DNA from: Chromera velia
Taxonomy: Eukaryota > Sar > Chromeraceae
Length of the DNA: 64,000 nt
NCBI GenBank assembly: GCA_018398765.1
Contig: JAHBMJ010004961.1
Coordinates: 1 to 64,000 of the forward strand
Direction of reading: 5' to 3'
The position numbers and the translations under genes are program-made. Shown one piece after another: positions 24,882-37,160 of this stretch. The notes beneath the pieces were generated by a model. It was not told where the DNA came from. It did no database searches and was given only the letters and a program-made list of their open reading frames with translations. Each line of letters starts with the position of its first letter. Within the stretch, counting starts at the first letter, position 1.

Positions 24882-26033
24882 TTCACGGGGACTGTTCTGA
24901 CAGTTCTGCACGAGCACTCTAATGCATGAATTCCGTCTGTTTTGTTGAATATGGAAGAGAGAATTGCACCAGTGCAAGTCAATCAATTGCACCGCAAATC
25001 TGGGGCACGTTGCTGCCATTGAAGTTTCGCAGACAGAGATCTAGACAAAAAGTCTTTCCTGCACAAATGACTTTTCAGATAGAGATCGTGACCGGTACGT
25101 AACTGATCGATTCGTTGATGCCACCTTGATGGCAGACTGCGATGGATGGACGGCTTTGTGTCGAGCACGCAAGCGTGTGTGTGTTGCTTGCTTTTACCTA
25201 CACTTTCTGCAAAAGTACATTCTATCTAACCACAAGGCGGAGGTCATTATGACTCGGACTTGAAGGGCCGGATCGCTCCGATCGCACTCATCATTACAGA
25301 GAGATTGCTAGAGATCTAGCTAGAGATTGCAGTACTATGTCGATTAAATATTACTTAAGGTTAGCCATATATTGAAAATAATTTAAGCGTGCAACTGGAT
25401 CTGATCTGTAAAGTTTTAAAGTGAATTATTTTTAAATAGAATTTAAAGTCTGATTTCAAACTATGCATGAGTTGTGAAATAAAACTTTTGAAATTCCTTT
25501 TAAAAGTTTGTTCGTATAGATTTTACAAAGTTTTCCAGGGTGAAAGAATTTCAAAGAAAGTAAAAAAAACCATCGTTAAGTCAAAGCTTCTCAGTTCGAT
25601 CCAAAATTATATGAAGTCAAAAAAGTTTTGCCGCGGCCCAGTGTGGGGGCGACCTGTATAAGACAAAACGACGACAGTGCTCTAGAGTCTAGAGCATCAC
25701 TAAATAACCTATCACCTAAAATTAAAAGTTTGGGGACAAAATTAAGGTTATAGACTTTATTTAATTTTATTTAAAAAAGAACTTTATAAATCACACCTAG
25801 CCGCACAAGCAAGTTAGCTTCAAGGCATCTGAGGCTTTATGGGCTAGTTTATGGGCAGGCTTTCTGTTTCTTTAATTAATACTACATGTATAGCTTTGGC
25901 TTGATCAGACTCAATCCTGTGTTAAACAGTGTAGTATTTTATCGATCATATCCACAGATTGAGTGCGTGTGCAAACATAGCATATCAAGATCGTTTCCAC
26001 AGTCGGTCAGTACAAATTCATGCACTGATTCAT
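24882..26033. other. Intergenic region with AT-rich island (about 25330-25960)
   Basis: Convergent junction between the + secreted gene and the - DnaJ gene. AT-rich repeats such as AATTTAAAG dominate from 25330. A short GC-rich patch (25630-25660) interrupts it. No gene is seen. Confidence 0.65.
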
Positions 26034-27631
26034 TCAAATAAAAAATCGCAGAGCCATGAAGAAGAAGAAGGCGATGGTGCCGATGTTCCACATCGACTCG
26101 GGAGCCTTCATCCGAGCAACCTGCAGAGAGAGAGAGGTACACACAGGGGGGGGGGGAATCACACNNNGGGGGAAGGGCATCGATCGGAGACAGAGAAGAG
26201 AAGAGTAGAGTAGATGAGCTATTCAATTTCAGACACTTCTTTCAGAATTCTTTGTTGACGGGGGGACGAAGAAATTCACTTCTCGTTGACATCTCTTGGT
26301 GGGACTCCAGTGAGCCCGCAAAAGTGGTAGACACACAAAACGGTTCTTTCTCGAAAGAAGCCTGGTGAAGGAAGGAATGGGAACGAAAGCATACATTCTG
26401 GCGCATTTTCTTTCCTTCTGATTGATACGAACACCGGCAATTCGTTGCAATTTAAGGCAGAAAGCTCTCCCCAGCTCCGAGTCGCATTCAGCTCAAGACA
26501 CTAGGTTTTTGAAAAGTTAAATTTGAGCATGTAATCGGAAGCCCCATTCTTTTCTACCTGCCTGTACTTCTTTCTTTCTGTGTGTTCAACAGACCGACCC
26601 TTGCCTCCAGAAACTGGTGATATTTCGACAACACCTCTTGGGGCAGCTCTCCCGTTTCAATTCTTCGTCTCTCCTCCTCCTTCATCGCAAGACCTCTAGG
26701 TGCCTCTCCTTGAAGCTCCATAACTGTCTCCGTCCTCCTCACAAACGCCGCAGCAGCCTTCTCCTTCTCTTCCTTCTCTCCCACCTTCAATAAGGCTGCC
26801 TTCTCACCCTCCGGCGAATCGTGTGCCGCGCTCCCGTTTGTTGCCGTCCCCTCCTTCCCTTCCGATGTCTCCTCTGGGCCCGTCACTGGGGGGACAGACG
26901 CATTCAGCCTGCAGAGGTCAACAGGAGAGAGGGAGAGATGAATGAGCACTCGCCGCCGCTGGGGGGACAGAACAGGAAAGAAAGAAAACAAAGGAGAAAG
27001 AACGTGTCATCAAGCAATCGTCCTCTCAAAGTTCGTTCAGGAAAGAAAACCGACAAACCACCGCAATGCGTCCTGGGGGGCTTCTCCGAAACAGACATCA
27101 GGACAACATGCCAGCCAGAAAGGAGGAGACAGAAAGAAGGAAGGGGCTGTTCCATGCCGACTGACAGCATAATCTCTCCACCGCAACTCCTCTCTGTTTT
27201 TTGTTTTGGAGGTTTTTTCTTCTCTTCTCCCTTCTTCAAAGTGACGTAAGTTGGTTGGACAACTTCGGAGGGACAGAGTCAGTCACAAAAATCACCAACT
27301 TCTCGTATCTCACAAAGAGCCAGAAGCTACTGGCCGACCCGCACAGAAGAACAGCGAAACTGCGTTCTTGCATGTACTTCGATTTTGCTGACTTGTTGAG
27401 AATCTTGAAGTTGCAGTCAAGCAGCTGGCAGGCGATGAACTCGAAGCTTTTGTCCTTGTCATGGTAGAGACTCCCACACACGAGAAGGGCCCCATGGAGA
27501 ATCGTGGGGATCAGTTGACGAAATACCTGAGAAGGAAGGGAGGAAGGAAGAAAGAAAAGAAAGAAAGAAAGGAAGGAAAAAAGAAAAAAAGAAAGAAAAG
27601 AAAGAAAGAAAGAAAGGAAGGAAGGAAAAAA

Positions 27632-27663
<32 letters not shown>

Positions 27664-27667
27664 AAAA

Positions 27668-27699
<32 letters not shown>

Positions 27700-27727
27700 A
27701 AAAAAAAAAGAAAGAGAGAAAGAAAAA

Positions 27728-27763
<36 letters not shown>

Positions 27764-27904
27764 AAAAAAAAAAAAAGAAAGAAAGAAAAAAAAGAAAGAA
27801 AGAAAGAAAGGAAGAAAGAAAGGAAGAAAGAAAAAAAAAAAGAAAGAAAGAAAGAAAGAAAGAAAGAAGGAAAGAAAGAAAGAAAGAAAGAAAGAAAGAG
27901 TCGG

Positions 27905-27936
<32 letters not shown>

Positions 27937-30411
27937 GCATTCATGGTCAGGAGAGAGGTCATGAGAATGACTGAAAGGGGTTCATACGTTCGCTCCTAAG
28001 TTGGCGTCCGAATTCCTTTCCCTTTCCTTTTCTTTCTTCAACTGAACGCCATTTTTTCAAAGAGCGTTCCTCAAATGACGACGCAAAAGTCTCCACATCT
28101 CTCGAGACACATTTTGGTTCTCTTCTTTGCTCATCCGAATGTGAAGATGGGGAGGGACGGGAAGATCGTTACGGCATGAATTCAGAGAGGGATGAAGAGA
28201 GACGCAGCACAAAAAAAACACAAAAAAACAAAAGGGGGATCTGGAGCTATTGCGCATCCGTCAGAAAATCCTCTGTTACACGCCCGCTTCCTGCCCCCCT
28301 CTCTCGTGCACGAGTTGTCAGCAAGCATCCATTATTCTCGATCCTTTCCCTGCTCCTTTGAGACACACTGCTTTTCTATTTCGGCTGTCAGTGTACTTGC
28401 CTGAATGCACCCTCCTACCTTGATCTTTTCGAAAACGCAGTAGTTCCCGAAAATCGGCACAAAGCTCAGCGTCTCCAGACCGTCCTTCCCTCCGAATCTC
28501 ATGTAAATTTCCAGACACAACACCGCAGTGAGGAATGCCATGTATATCTGCACGCACAGCCATCGAACATCAGGCACCAAATTCATGTACAAGCCCCTAC
28601 GAAGAGATCCATTGCTACGGTTTCCAGATACGAGCCAGGAAAAGGACGCAAGACAAGTCCGAGGGGAGGCGAAGAAAAAGATCCTCTCACTGCAGCTGCA
28701 CTCCCTCCCAGGAGGCAGGATAAAGAAAGAGGGCATTATCTCCTTTGTCATTCCGCACCCGGGAAACATTCTTCAATTTTGGCATCCCCCACATCGCCAA
28801 TTTTTTGGTGGGACACTAGGTGAAAAACAGAGAGGAACAAGAGAGAAATTGACCGCATCAGTTTGGCTGACAGCCAGGCAGATAGACTCATATGCCATGC
28901 ATTTGTTTCTGTTGTCCCTCAAGCACAACACAAACAACTTACATTTCTGGCCGTCTGGGCTTCTTTGGAGAACGTGTACAGACAACCGAAGAGTACAGAC
29001 GCGAAGACGTGGAAGAGTGCAACCATGACGATGTCGAAGATCTGGCTTTCGTCGACGTCCCCTTTTTTGGAAAAGTCCCCGAACCTCTGGTAGTTCTCCA
29101 ACTTCTTCGGGGACTTGGTCAGGATCTCGTAAGCCTGTACGATTAATTGCAAGGGGGATTTGAATAATAATAATGTGAAGGTGTACTTGTGCGTGCATAC
29201 AGATGGACCGGCACACACGCACGTGCGACACTCGCTGCACTTCTGTTCATGCGCATTCTTACAGACGGACAGGGACTGTCGGCAGGCAGGCAGGCTAGCA
29301 GCTAGACAACCTTCCAAACACAGTGATTCCTTCTATCGACCCATTCTCTGAGTGATTCTGCTTTCGGTTGAAGCAGACATGCGGACAGGCAGGCAGGCAG
29401 ACTACGGAACCCTGACCGAACTTCGAATAGAAATACGGACCAGGGTTTGTGTCGCTTGGAGCGCAGAGGAGAAGCAGGGAAAGACAAAAGCACAAATTGC
29501 CTGGAATAGGACTAGGGGCGGGAGGTGCTGAGAAAAGAGGATCTGGCAGGCAGAAACAAAGGGACAGCCGAATGCGGGAAGGAGAAACACACAGAGCCTG
29601 GCCAGCTGTGAAAGAGAAGGAATCTCTACCTCACCGTACGTTTCTGTCAACTCCCCCCTTGGAAATCTCATCTGGTCAACTGACCGTCGCGATCCTCTCG
29701 AAGTTCTCTCTCGCACTCGGGTCGGGGTTCTTGTCCTGTCACGGGGAGCGGAGGGGAGGGAGGGATAGTGAGTCGAGTTGTATGTTCAATGCGGAAGAGT
29801 CAAGGGAATCAGAGAGAGAACAACGCAGGATGGAGGAGCCTCGCAAGATCGTCCGCAGACTTGAATGAGCTTCTGTTCGTAAGAAAGCACGATATGTGTC
29901 ACTTGTTCAGAAGATCGAAGAGAAAAGAAAAGGTGTGGACAGGGACGGGCAACAGAACGAAAGGAGACTGTGAAACATGAAACCAACTCACAGGATGGTA
30001 CATCTTGGAGAGCCGTCTGTATTGGTTTTTGATCTCAGACTCCGTTGCTCGTGGCGAGAGGCCCAAATTGTCCCACGCGTTCGGTTCCTCCTTCCCGCAC
30101 TGCAAAGACATACAGAGAGAAGAGAGACGGGTGAATGACAGCACGATGGGTGAGAGAATACAGTTCGCGGTTGTCGTTGGAAGAGTCCTGCTGACCTGGA
30201 AAAACGCGATGGCTCCCAGCGCAATGATGGCAAGAGTCGCTCCTGCACGCAAAGAGGGCAGTGGATGGTTCACTTGAAGAATTCCGAGCCATGGAAGGAG
30301 GAGACGGCACACTTTCCACCGACCTGTAGACTTGCTCCATGATCGCTTGGGCGAGACCAGATAGCGGATGGCAGGCGCCACCACAAGCATGTGCACGATA
30401 AGGCTGTCCAT
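26034..30411 (-). CDS. DnaJ-domain multi-pass membrane co-chaperone
   Basis: Nine exons join in phase on the minus strand: 30411-30324, 30242-30196, 30099-29992, 29735-29685, 29134-28943, 28547-28419, 27526-27246, 26908-26599 and 26120-26034, giving 430 residues. Residues 5-20 and 31-45 are hydrophobic. A J domain follows (about 50-115) with NQYRRLSKMYHPD and AYEILTK; the HPD tripeptide that stimulates Hsp70 ATPase is intact but split by an intron between Pro81 and Asp82. Membrane segments follow at about 130-152 and 163-178, with weaker ones near 212-226, then a Glu/Lys-rich region and a C-terminal anchor (WNIGTIAFFFFMALRFF). The topology of membrane, J domain, membrane recalls ER proteins such as Sec63 or the ERdj/DNAJC25 group, but the rest matches none of them clearly. 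It probably recruits BiP to the ER membrane. Confidence 0.88.
26165..26167. other. Assembly gap (3 N)
   Basis: Three undetermined bases next to a G-run, in an intron of the DnaJ gene. Confidence 0.99.
27535..27938. repeat. AAAG microsatellite followed by GATT repeat
   Basis: An AAAG-type purine tract of about 360 bases, then seven or eight GATT units, lies in the intron between DnaJ-gene exons 28547-28419 and 27526-27246. In the sense of the gene it is a long pyrimidine tract placed just before the acceptor. Confidence 0.97.
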
Positions 30412-31046
30412 TTTGCCGAAAGCGCGTTCTGGGAGGGTTCAAGCACGATAACAAGACTCTGAAATTGCCAGCAAGAGCTGGTCTGTCACTGTCAACTTCC
30501 CTGACTAGTCGGCCGGCTGATGCATGAGCCGGGCCCGCGCCGGCCCCGACAGGCAGGCGTTTGCATGCAAAAAAGTGTCTAAAAATTTTTAGTAAAAAGG
30601 ACCTTATACATGATTAACTCATTCACTGAGCGGCCCGGCCGGGCCGGCGGACCATCCGAGGAACTCAAACACGCGTACTGCTTTAGCTCGGCATCGCTCA
30701 ACGGGTCAATTGGCCCCGGCCAGCTCTCCCGATGCACTTCGAGCGTCTTCCATCCCACCGCTTGCCAGGTTCGATCATTGAATGCCGCATTCCCTTCTGT
30801 CAGAGACAAACCGGTGCATTGCGTACGAGTGAGCTCTCGCATCTCTGGAAGGGGCACAGCAAGAGTCTTGGTCTTCACTGGGAATATTTGAGAAAATTGT
30901 TGGTGGACATTTTTTTTTGCCGAACCTCGCGTCCAAGACTGTCAGATCAGCTGCACGTCTCGACCGTCTTCACGCTTTCTGCCGGCCAATCTCTGCTTAT
31001 CTGCCTTTCTATTTCTATACTGAAGGGTGGATAGTGGAGAAGGGTC
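30412..31046. promoter_or_regulatory. Shared head-to-head promoter of the DnaJ and A20/AN1 genes
   Basis: This 635-base interval between two divergent ATGs includes GC-palindromic stretches (about 30510-30560 and 30632-30655, GGCCGG-type) and TGCATG words near 30522 and 30564. No coding frame is supported. Confidence 0.4.
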
Positions 31047-32712
31047 ATGAGTGAAGCGCCTGCAGGGCCTGCAGGCCCCAGGGGGCTACACTCTGAATCC
31101 AGCAAGGTGAGGATGTCCGTGCATGTACCCAATCTGTGTTGCAAACAGTACCTGAGCATGCATGCGTTTTGCCTTCTTGTGTGCAGGTTTTGAATCCATG
31201 TGCGATGCGGTGTGGTCTCCTCGGAACCCCCCGACAGCTGCACCTGTGTGCATCCTGCTATAAGGACTATCGGGAACGACACGCTCCTTCTGACAGTCCC
31301 GGCAGCAGTCACACATGTAGTGGGAGCAGTGCCAGCAGTGACTTAAAGGAGTTTGTGGAGGAGGACTGGGAGCTGGTCTCCTCTGCCTCTTCTGCTGCAT
31401 ATCGAGCCAAGATGGCAAAGGAGGAAAGGGAGGCAAAGAAAGTGAGAGCAGAGGAGGAGAAGAGGGCGAAGGCATTGAAGGAATCTAAAGAAGATGAGTG
31501 GCACGGGTGGATTTTGATTTTCGAAAAAGATCCCCAAAAGAAGGAAGTCAGAATTCTCAACCCCCCCCCTCCTCTTCCTCATGTGCTTCCCTTCCCCCTT
31601 TTCCCCCAGGAGTCCGTGGCTGGAGAACTGGACTCTCCAGGCAGTCTCGTCTCCTCCCCCCCTCACTTCCTTGAAGAGTCCTCTCCCTCCGGTTCAGTCG
31701 GAGACCAAAAGAAGAAGAACCGCCACTCCCTCTCTTGTTTCCTCTCTGGTAGCTCGGAATGTTCTCTCAGTGAATGTCTCACCACCGCAAGTGGGTGTCG
31801 CTGTGGGCTCACTGAGAGCCATTCCTTTTGGGGGTCCTCTTCCACACTTTCCGCAGCGGGTACCGATTGCCGGGGCCCTCCTGGTCCTTCTCCCCCCCTC
31901 TCTGATGCTCCCACACACTTACAGACCGACCGCTCACCTTCCACTTGCCAACAAGGCACTCACCCCTTGGCGTTGCCGGTGGCAGAGCCAACCGCCTGTT
32001 ATTTCTCCATGCGGAAACTTGACCCCGACACCGTGCGGGGTGTCCTTCCCTCGGCCCAATGGGCACAGCGGAAGTGTGCGGCAGAGAAGGGGGGCAGGTT
32101 GTTGCGAATGGATAGTGAGCAAAGTGCAGAGACAGGAAGGGACGGCATCGAGGGAACTGACCCTGATCCTGAGGTCAGCAAGGAGACGGACATACATACA
32201 TGTATTCATCAGACCTACCGATGAACACCGTTTTTCATCCATTCAGTCAGTAGATAAGTGAGACCTTTCTTTTCTTCCGAAAGAGAAGATGCATTGGACA
32301 CTGGAAGGGAACAGCTTTCATCAATGATTGACTGACGGATGGACAATCGGATCCCAGTTCTCTTCTGAAGCCCTTTTTTCGTACGTCTTTCTCCCATGCC
32401 TCCTGTCTCTGCGACCTTCCTACTCTCACCCTTCTCCCTCATCTTTTGTTTACGTCTTTTCCCTTCCTTTCCTCCCTCTTCTGTTTGCAGTGCACGGAGG
32501 GAAGGGAGAAAGGTTCTTCCTCTGCGTGTGCTTTCTGTCTGAGGAAGGCAGGAATCCACCGTTTCGACTGCAGATGTGGTCGCACCTTCTGCAGCAAGCA
32601 CAGACTCCCAGAGGCCCATGAGTGTTCTTTTGACTTCAAAGCCTTCCACGAGAAACTGCTCAGAGAGAGAAATCAGAAAGTCACCAAGGACCAGTTGGAG
32701 GAGCGAGTCTAG
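31047..32712 (+). CDS. A20/AN1-type zinc-finger protein (stress-associated protein-like)
   Basis: Three exons join in phase: 31047-31106 (GTGAGG donor), 31187-32173 and 32491-32712, giving 422 residues. An A20-type finger sits near residues 25-50 (CAMRCGLLGTP...CASCYKDY, C-x3-C-x11-C-x2-C), and an AN1 finger closes the protein (CAFC, CRCG, FCSKHR, EAHEC, FDFKAF). Proteins with this order bind ubiquitin through A20 and act in stress or ubiquitin signalling, but most are 150-200 residues. Here about 290 residues separate the fingers: a charged coiled coil (MAKEEREAKKVRAEEEKR) and a Ser/Pro/Cys-rich region. Bases 31551-31609 look like a short in-frame intron (GTCAGA to CCCAG), whose removal would not change the frame. 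Confidence 0.87.
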
Positions 32713-33242
32713 CTGGGTGTGTTTTGTCGTTGGTGGGAAGAGAAAGAAGAGAAGAGAGAGACCTTGCTCAGTGCCCCAGGGAGATGGTGCGTTTTTGGCT
32801 TGTTGAAGGAACAGAAAAGACAGAACAGAGACTGTGGAGATTAAAAAAGACGGACCAATGACTGGTCGTGTAGACAAATGGTAGAAAGGAATAAGACCAA
32901 CGCAAGGCATGTGTGTTTTTTGTTTTTCTGTTGGCCAGCCTGGTCCCTCCAGAGTAAATCATGTGAAAGCACTAAAGAGGAAAGGGTGAACATTCACGAC
33001 TTCAAGACAGCCAGCAAAGGCAGGAACGAAGGTCTCCTCTAATAATAATAACTGAGAAAAAACTAAGAATGTGATTAAGAAGAAAAGGGAGACTCGTCCC
33101 ATCGATCCATCGCACTTTTGAGAAAAAGGAAGGAAGAGAAGGATGGATGGACGAATGGATGGATGGATGGAAAGATGGATTGAAAAGGTGAATCGGAGGG
33201 ACCACCTGCTGTGCCTTCTCTTCTTTTTTTTCGAACCTGAAC

Positions 33243-33282
<40 letters not shown>

Positions 33283-35200
33283 CGTGTGGACTGTTGTTTT
33301 CTTTGTGTGTGCCCATCTGATCTGATCAAATGGAGCGAATGGAAGGCCGATTATTCGATCGGCCTTCGCCCCCTCCCTCCCTCTCTTCCCCCCTATGTAT
33401 TGTTTGCCCTGCTCCGTTTCGTTTCGCATTCCGTCTTTGCGCCCAATTTCTCCTCATTGTAAAACCGTCCCTTTGATTTCCCACTCCGCCTCTGCTGCCT
33501 TTTTTTCTGTGAGAAGAGAGAGGGGGGCTGGGAGGGGATGGGATGCGACGGTAGCCCCTCGCGGGGGCGCGGGCCTAAGTAAGCAAAGCACGAACGAAAC
33601 GACGGACGGGCGAATCCCTTTTCCCCTCCTGCCTTCATTATCGCTCCGTGTCTCCTGCCGTTCTTGCGTGCTTGAATTGAAAGCTCCTTCGCGTGTTTGA
33701 CGGAGCTTTGGGAGAGTTTCGTGATCAAGTGAAGTTCTGAACGTGCGTATGGGTGTGTCCGTTTTTTTATTTGATGAAGTGCAAGAGTGTGTCGTGTTGA
33801 TTTGATGAAGTGCCAGTGTGTTTGTTTCTTCATTTATTTGAGTGCGCGTGTGTCTGTTTCTTCTTTTGATGAAGTGCGCGTGTGCCTGTTTCTTCATTTG
33901 ATGAAGTGCACGTGTGTCTGTTCGTTTTATCTAATAGAGGGCAGCGGCCGCTTCCATGAGTCCGTGCGAGGAAGAGAACAGGGAAGCAGGGTCTCGATGG
34001 ATGGATGGATGGATGAAAAATGAGAACGGGAAAGGTGCAAGACGCCCGTAAGAAGAGCAACTGAATTGCTGAAAGAAGGACGTACAGAGAGACAGAGAAC
34101 CACACACACACACACACAGGGGGGGAAAGAGAGGGGGGAGTGGCGTTTAACAAATTCTTGCCGATCGAGTCCGATCGGTAGGTACACAGAGACTTGCATG
34201 GGGGGATTGCAGGGCTGGGGAGTGGGGGCAAAGAAAAAGGGAATTGATAGTGTTGCTTTTTTGTTCACTGACTCGACTTGAATTCCATCTTTGTCAGATT
34301 CGTTTTTGCAGATTTTATCCATCCCAATCATCGCCAACTTGTCGAGCGTATGTGTAGTGAATTCTTTCGAAAGTTTCGCTTCGTTCTTCATCTCTCCCTC
34401 CCGCTTTCTGCCGAGAGTGTAATTAAAGGAGGAAGGAAAGGGAAGGGGACCGAATGAGTAGCGATTGATCTTCAAGACCCCACTCCCCTCCGCAGACATC
34501 TTTGTCTCCTCCTCAATTTCTGTCACCGTCCTTTTTTTTTTTAATTTCTCTCTCCATTCATTGCCCCAATATTTTTGAATGCGCCTGCTTTGAGAGCTCT
34601 TGGTCGTCCTCCTCGAGCCGAGTGAAACCATGAAAATGAAACAGACGAAGGCAAACAAAAAAAAACAAGATAACAGACCCGAGAGAATATAAGGAAAGAA
34701 AGGTGAAAGAAAAATGCGACACGACATGATGTGAAGGAAGGAAGGAAGACCAGAGGACCAAGCCGACGGTCAGCGCCCTTCTGCCACTTTCACTCAGCAG
34801 CAGAGCCACGCGTATGTATGCGTACATGTGCGCATGTTGCGCTGAATCCGCGTGCGTTTTTTATTATCTATCAAAATTTATTCCTGTGCTCCGTTCGCTG
34901 TCTTTATCAATTTTCTTCAAATGAGCGTTTCGTGGCATGCAGCATCATGCAGGCATTCGAGGTGCTTGCTTGTTTGCTGAAATTTTCGACTGCGTGTCTG
35001 GGTGCGTCTTTTTGCTGTCTGATGCTGTTTTGAACCTTGGGGGTCGAGTATGCGGTGCCACTGCCTGTCTTCTTCCTACTTTACATTCCTCCGTAGATTC
35101 CTCCCCCCTAGCTCCCCCCATGTGCGTGCACTGCATCTGTCGCGGACCCGCGGTTTTCATGCGTGATTGCGTGGAAATTCAATGAGGAAAGTCTCCATAC
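32713..35200. other. Long 3' flank of the A20/AN1 gene, simple repeats, no gene seen
   Basis: Contains GGAT repeats (33142-33178), AGAC repeats (33245-33282) and a roughly 38-bp minisatellite with TTTGATGAAGTGC cores (33770-33925). Open frames on both strands are low-complexity and lack domains. Confidence 0.6.
33765..33930. repeat. Minisatellite with TTTGATGAAGTGC core
   Basis: At least four imperfect copies of a unit carrying TTTGATGAAGTGC followed by GTGTGTCTGTTTCTTC-like sequence. Confidence 0.8.
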
Positions 35201-35649
35201 TGAGTCCACAGTAATTAACGACTTTGGCCGGATGCCGCCGGAACAATGAAGGACGATCCTAAGGAGTCGGGACGATCCAGTATCATCCAGATTCGGCTCG
35301 GATCCAGGTTCGGGAGGCTTATAAGACGTTGTCTTTAGCGTCTCAGTAGGTGTTTGCTGACCAATTTGACACCAAAGCCGATAGAATTTCGCGACACAGA
35401 AACTCTTACAGCGTCTAGTACAGCGTTCAACAATCTCAGTGCTATACTATAGTCTGCTAGACTCAGTGACCCAGGTATTTCTATGACCATCATTGCAGGA
35501 CTTTAAATGTGTTTAATATGATGAATACATCGAATTCATTTTTTAAAAAATAACTATGCTAGTAGTCACTGTGGTAGTAAGCAGCAATTGCATCGCTAGT
35601 TTAGCCTAGTTGCATCGTCGAGCATCATTATCGTAATTTACATCTGATA

Positions 35650-35916
35650 GGGGCCACGTAAAAATTCATTTGAGTATCAGTGGCATGCAAACGGGCTCTA
35701 GGGGGGCGGGGGTCTTTACGTGCCAGTCAAACAAAAATGACGGTTCTTCTCCATTATTAAAACACATTTCTAAGTCAAAAAAACTGTATGGGTTTTCAAA
35801 TTTTTTGGGGGGGTTACGTGCCAATGTGGTGGAAGGTCTAGTGGAAGGNNNNNNNNNNNNNNNNNNNNNNGGGTCTTGCGTGCCACTGACACTCAAATGA
35901 ATTTTTACATGGCCCC
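35650..35916. mobile_element. Foldback element with about 40-bp terminal inverted repeats
   Basis: Ends 35651-35690 and 35876-35916 are near-perfect inverted copies (GGGGCCACGTAAAAATTC and its complement). The interior contains a sequence gap at 35849-35870, so the full length is unknown. No transposase is present. Confidence 0.6.
35849..35870. other. Assembly gap (22 N)
   Basis: A run of undetermined bases inside the foldback element. Confidence 0.99.
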
Positions 35917-36103
35917 ATACTAATAATAGCAGTAGTAGTTTGATTAATTGATTGATTGATTGATGCCAAACCCTAGGTGGAGTATAGTAAATGATACTAT
36001 CTACAGCATACGAGTAACTGGCAGCTCGTGAGATTGATATGTTTTGTTTCCTCTTCCATGAAGTTCCATGCATGGCAGACCTATATGAACGATGCGATCA
36101 GGC

Positions 36104-36924
36104 TACCCTGCAAAGACCCAGAAATTTAGAGGAATTTAGACCTAGATTTAGACAGGAATTTAGAGGAATTTGAACAGGAATTTAGAGGAATTTCACTAGG
36201 AATCTAAAGGAATTTATATAATTATACGCATGCCGGGGGCGAGTGGGGCGCTTTTTGCCCCCCCCTCTGCATAGGAGACTGGCGCTTTTCCGCAAAAAAC
36301 TCGTTCTCATAATTAGTAAGGAGTTAGAAACTAAAGCTTTGTGTAAGAAGACGTTGTAACGATAGAAAAAGAACTATGGAACAGATTTTTTATATTATTT
36401 CTAGAAACATAGGCTGCCATATAAATTTTGTGAGTTTCATACCGTTTTTCTTACTGTAACAACACAGAAAACCGTTAAAAAATGACCGCAAAATCAAAAA
36501 ATTTGTATGGCAGCCTATGTTTCTAGAAATGATATAAAAAATCTGTTCCATACTTCTTTTTCTATCGTTACAACGTCTTTTTACAGAAAGTTTCAGCTTC
36601 TAACTCCTTACCAATTATGAGAACGAGTTTTTTGCGGAAATGCGCCGCTTTAGGGGGGCAAAAAGCGCCCCACTCACCCCCGGCATGCGTAAAAACAAGA
36701 ATTTAGAGGAATTTAGCAATTTTTGGAGGTTAATTTCTTGTGAGCTATGATGAGTTAGAACTTGATTTTAACGGTGCTTATAGGTCTAATATAGGTTTAT
36801 AAGCGCCATTAAAACCAAGTTCTAAGTTACCATAGTTCACGAGAAATTGACCTCTAAAATTTAGGAATTTAGAAGTCTAAATTCCTTTAGATTCCTAGCT
36901 AAATTCCTGGGTCTTTGCAGGGTA
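36104..36924. mobile_element. Outer palindromic MITE-like element
   Basis: The terminal inverted repeats begin TACCCTGCAAAGACCCAG and end with the complement at 36907-36924. The arms carry repeated GAATTTAGAG words. The right half holds its own palindrome (about 36720-36862, arms near 60 bp). The element is noncoding and is interrupted by a second foldback element. Confidence 0.65.
36225..36691. mobile_element. Inner foldback element with about 200-bp arms
   Basis: It begins TACGCATGCCGGGGG and ends with the inverse. The arms are highly similar along about 200 bases, including the GGGGCGCTTTTTGCCCC block and CTATGTTTCTAGAAA near the centre. It lies wholly within the outer element, so it inserted later. 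It is noncoding. Confidence 0.7.
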
Positions 36925-37160
36925 ACTCAGGCTGTCTAGGACATTGTACGTTTAGGTGCTATAATTTAGGTGCAGCCTCAGATTCGACCAATTAATCCGC
37001 ATCAAATTCGCTTGCTCTTTGCAATTAAGCGATAGACATGTTGCTGCGGATGAGCTGTGCTAGTCTGCTAGATCACGTATTGACCCACTGCAAGCCAATT
37101 AATACCTTGAACACAAGAATCGTTCAATACTGGAAGAACTATTAATTCTTGTCCTTTTTT

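Larger units (their letters stand above)
35200..37160. other. AT-rich island with palindromic elements at a convergent junction
   Basis: AT-rich DNA between the 3' ends of the A20/AN1 (+) and RGG-box (-) genes. It contains an inverted-repeat element at 35650-35916, a 22-base gap, and a nested pair of palindromic elements at 36104-36924. No coding capacity is seen. Confidence 0.75.

Noticed and set aside
27236-27962. Minus-strand frames rich in Phe/Leu/Ser across the AAAG repeat
   Set aside because: Read-through of a microsatellite in a DnaJ-gene intron. Only 27526-27246 is a true exon.
33393-34727. Minus-strand frames of 140-266 codons
   Set aside because: They cross a minisatellite and GGAT repeats, and their His/Thr repeat peptides come from that repeat. 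No splice or domain support.
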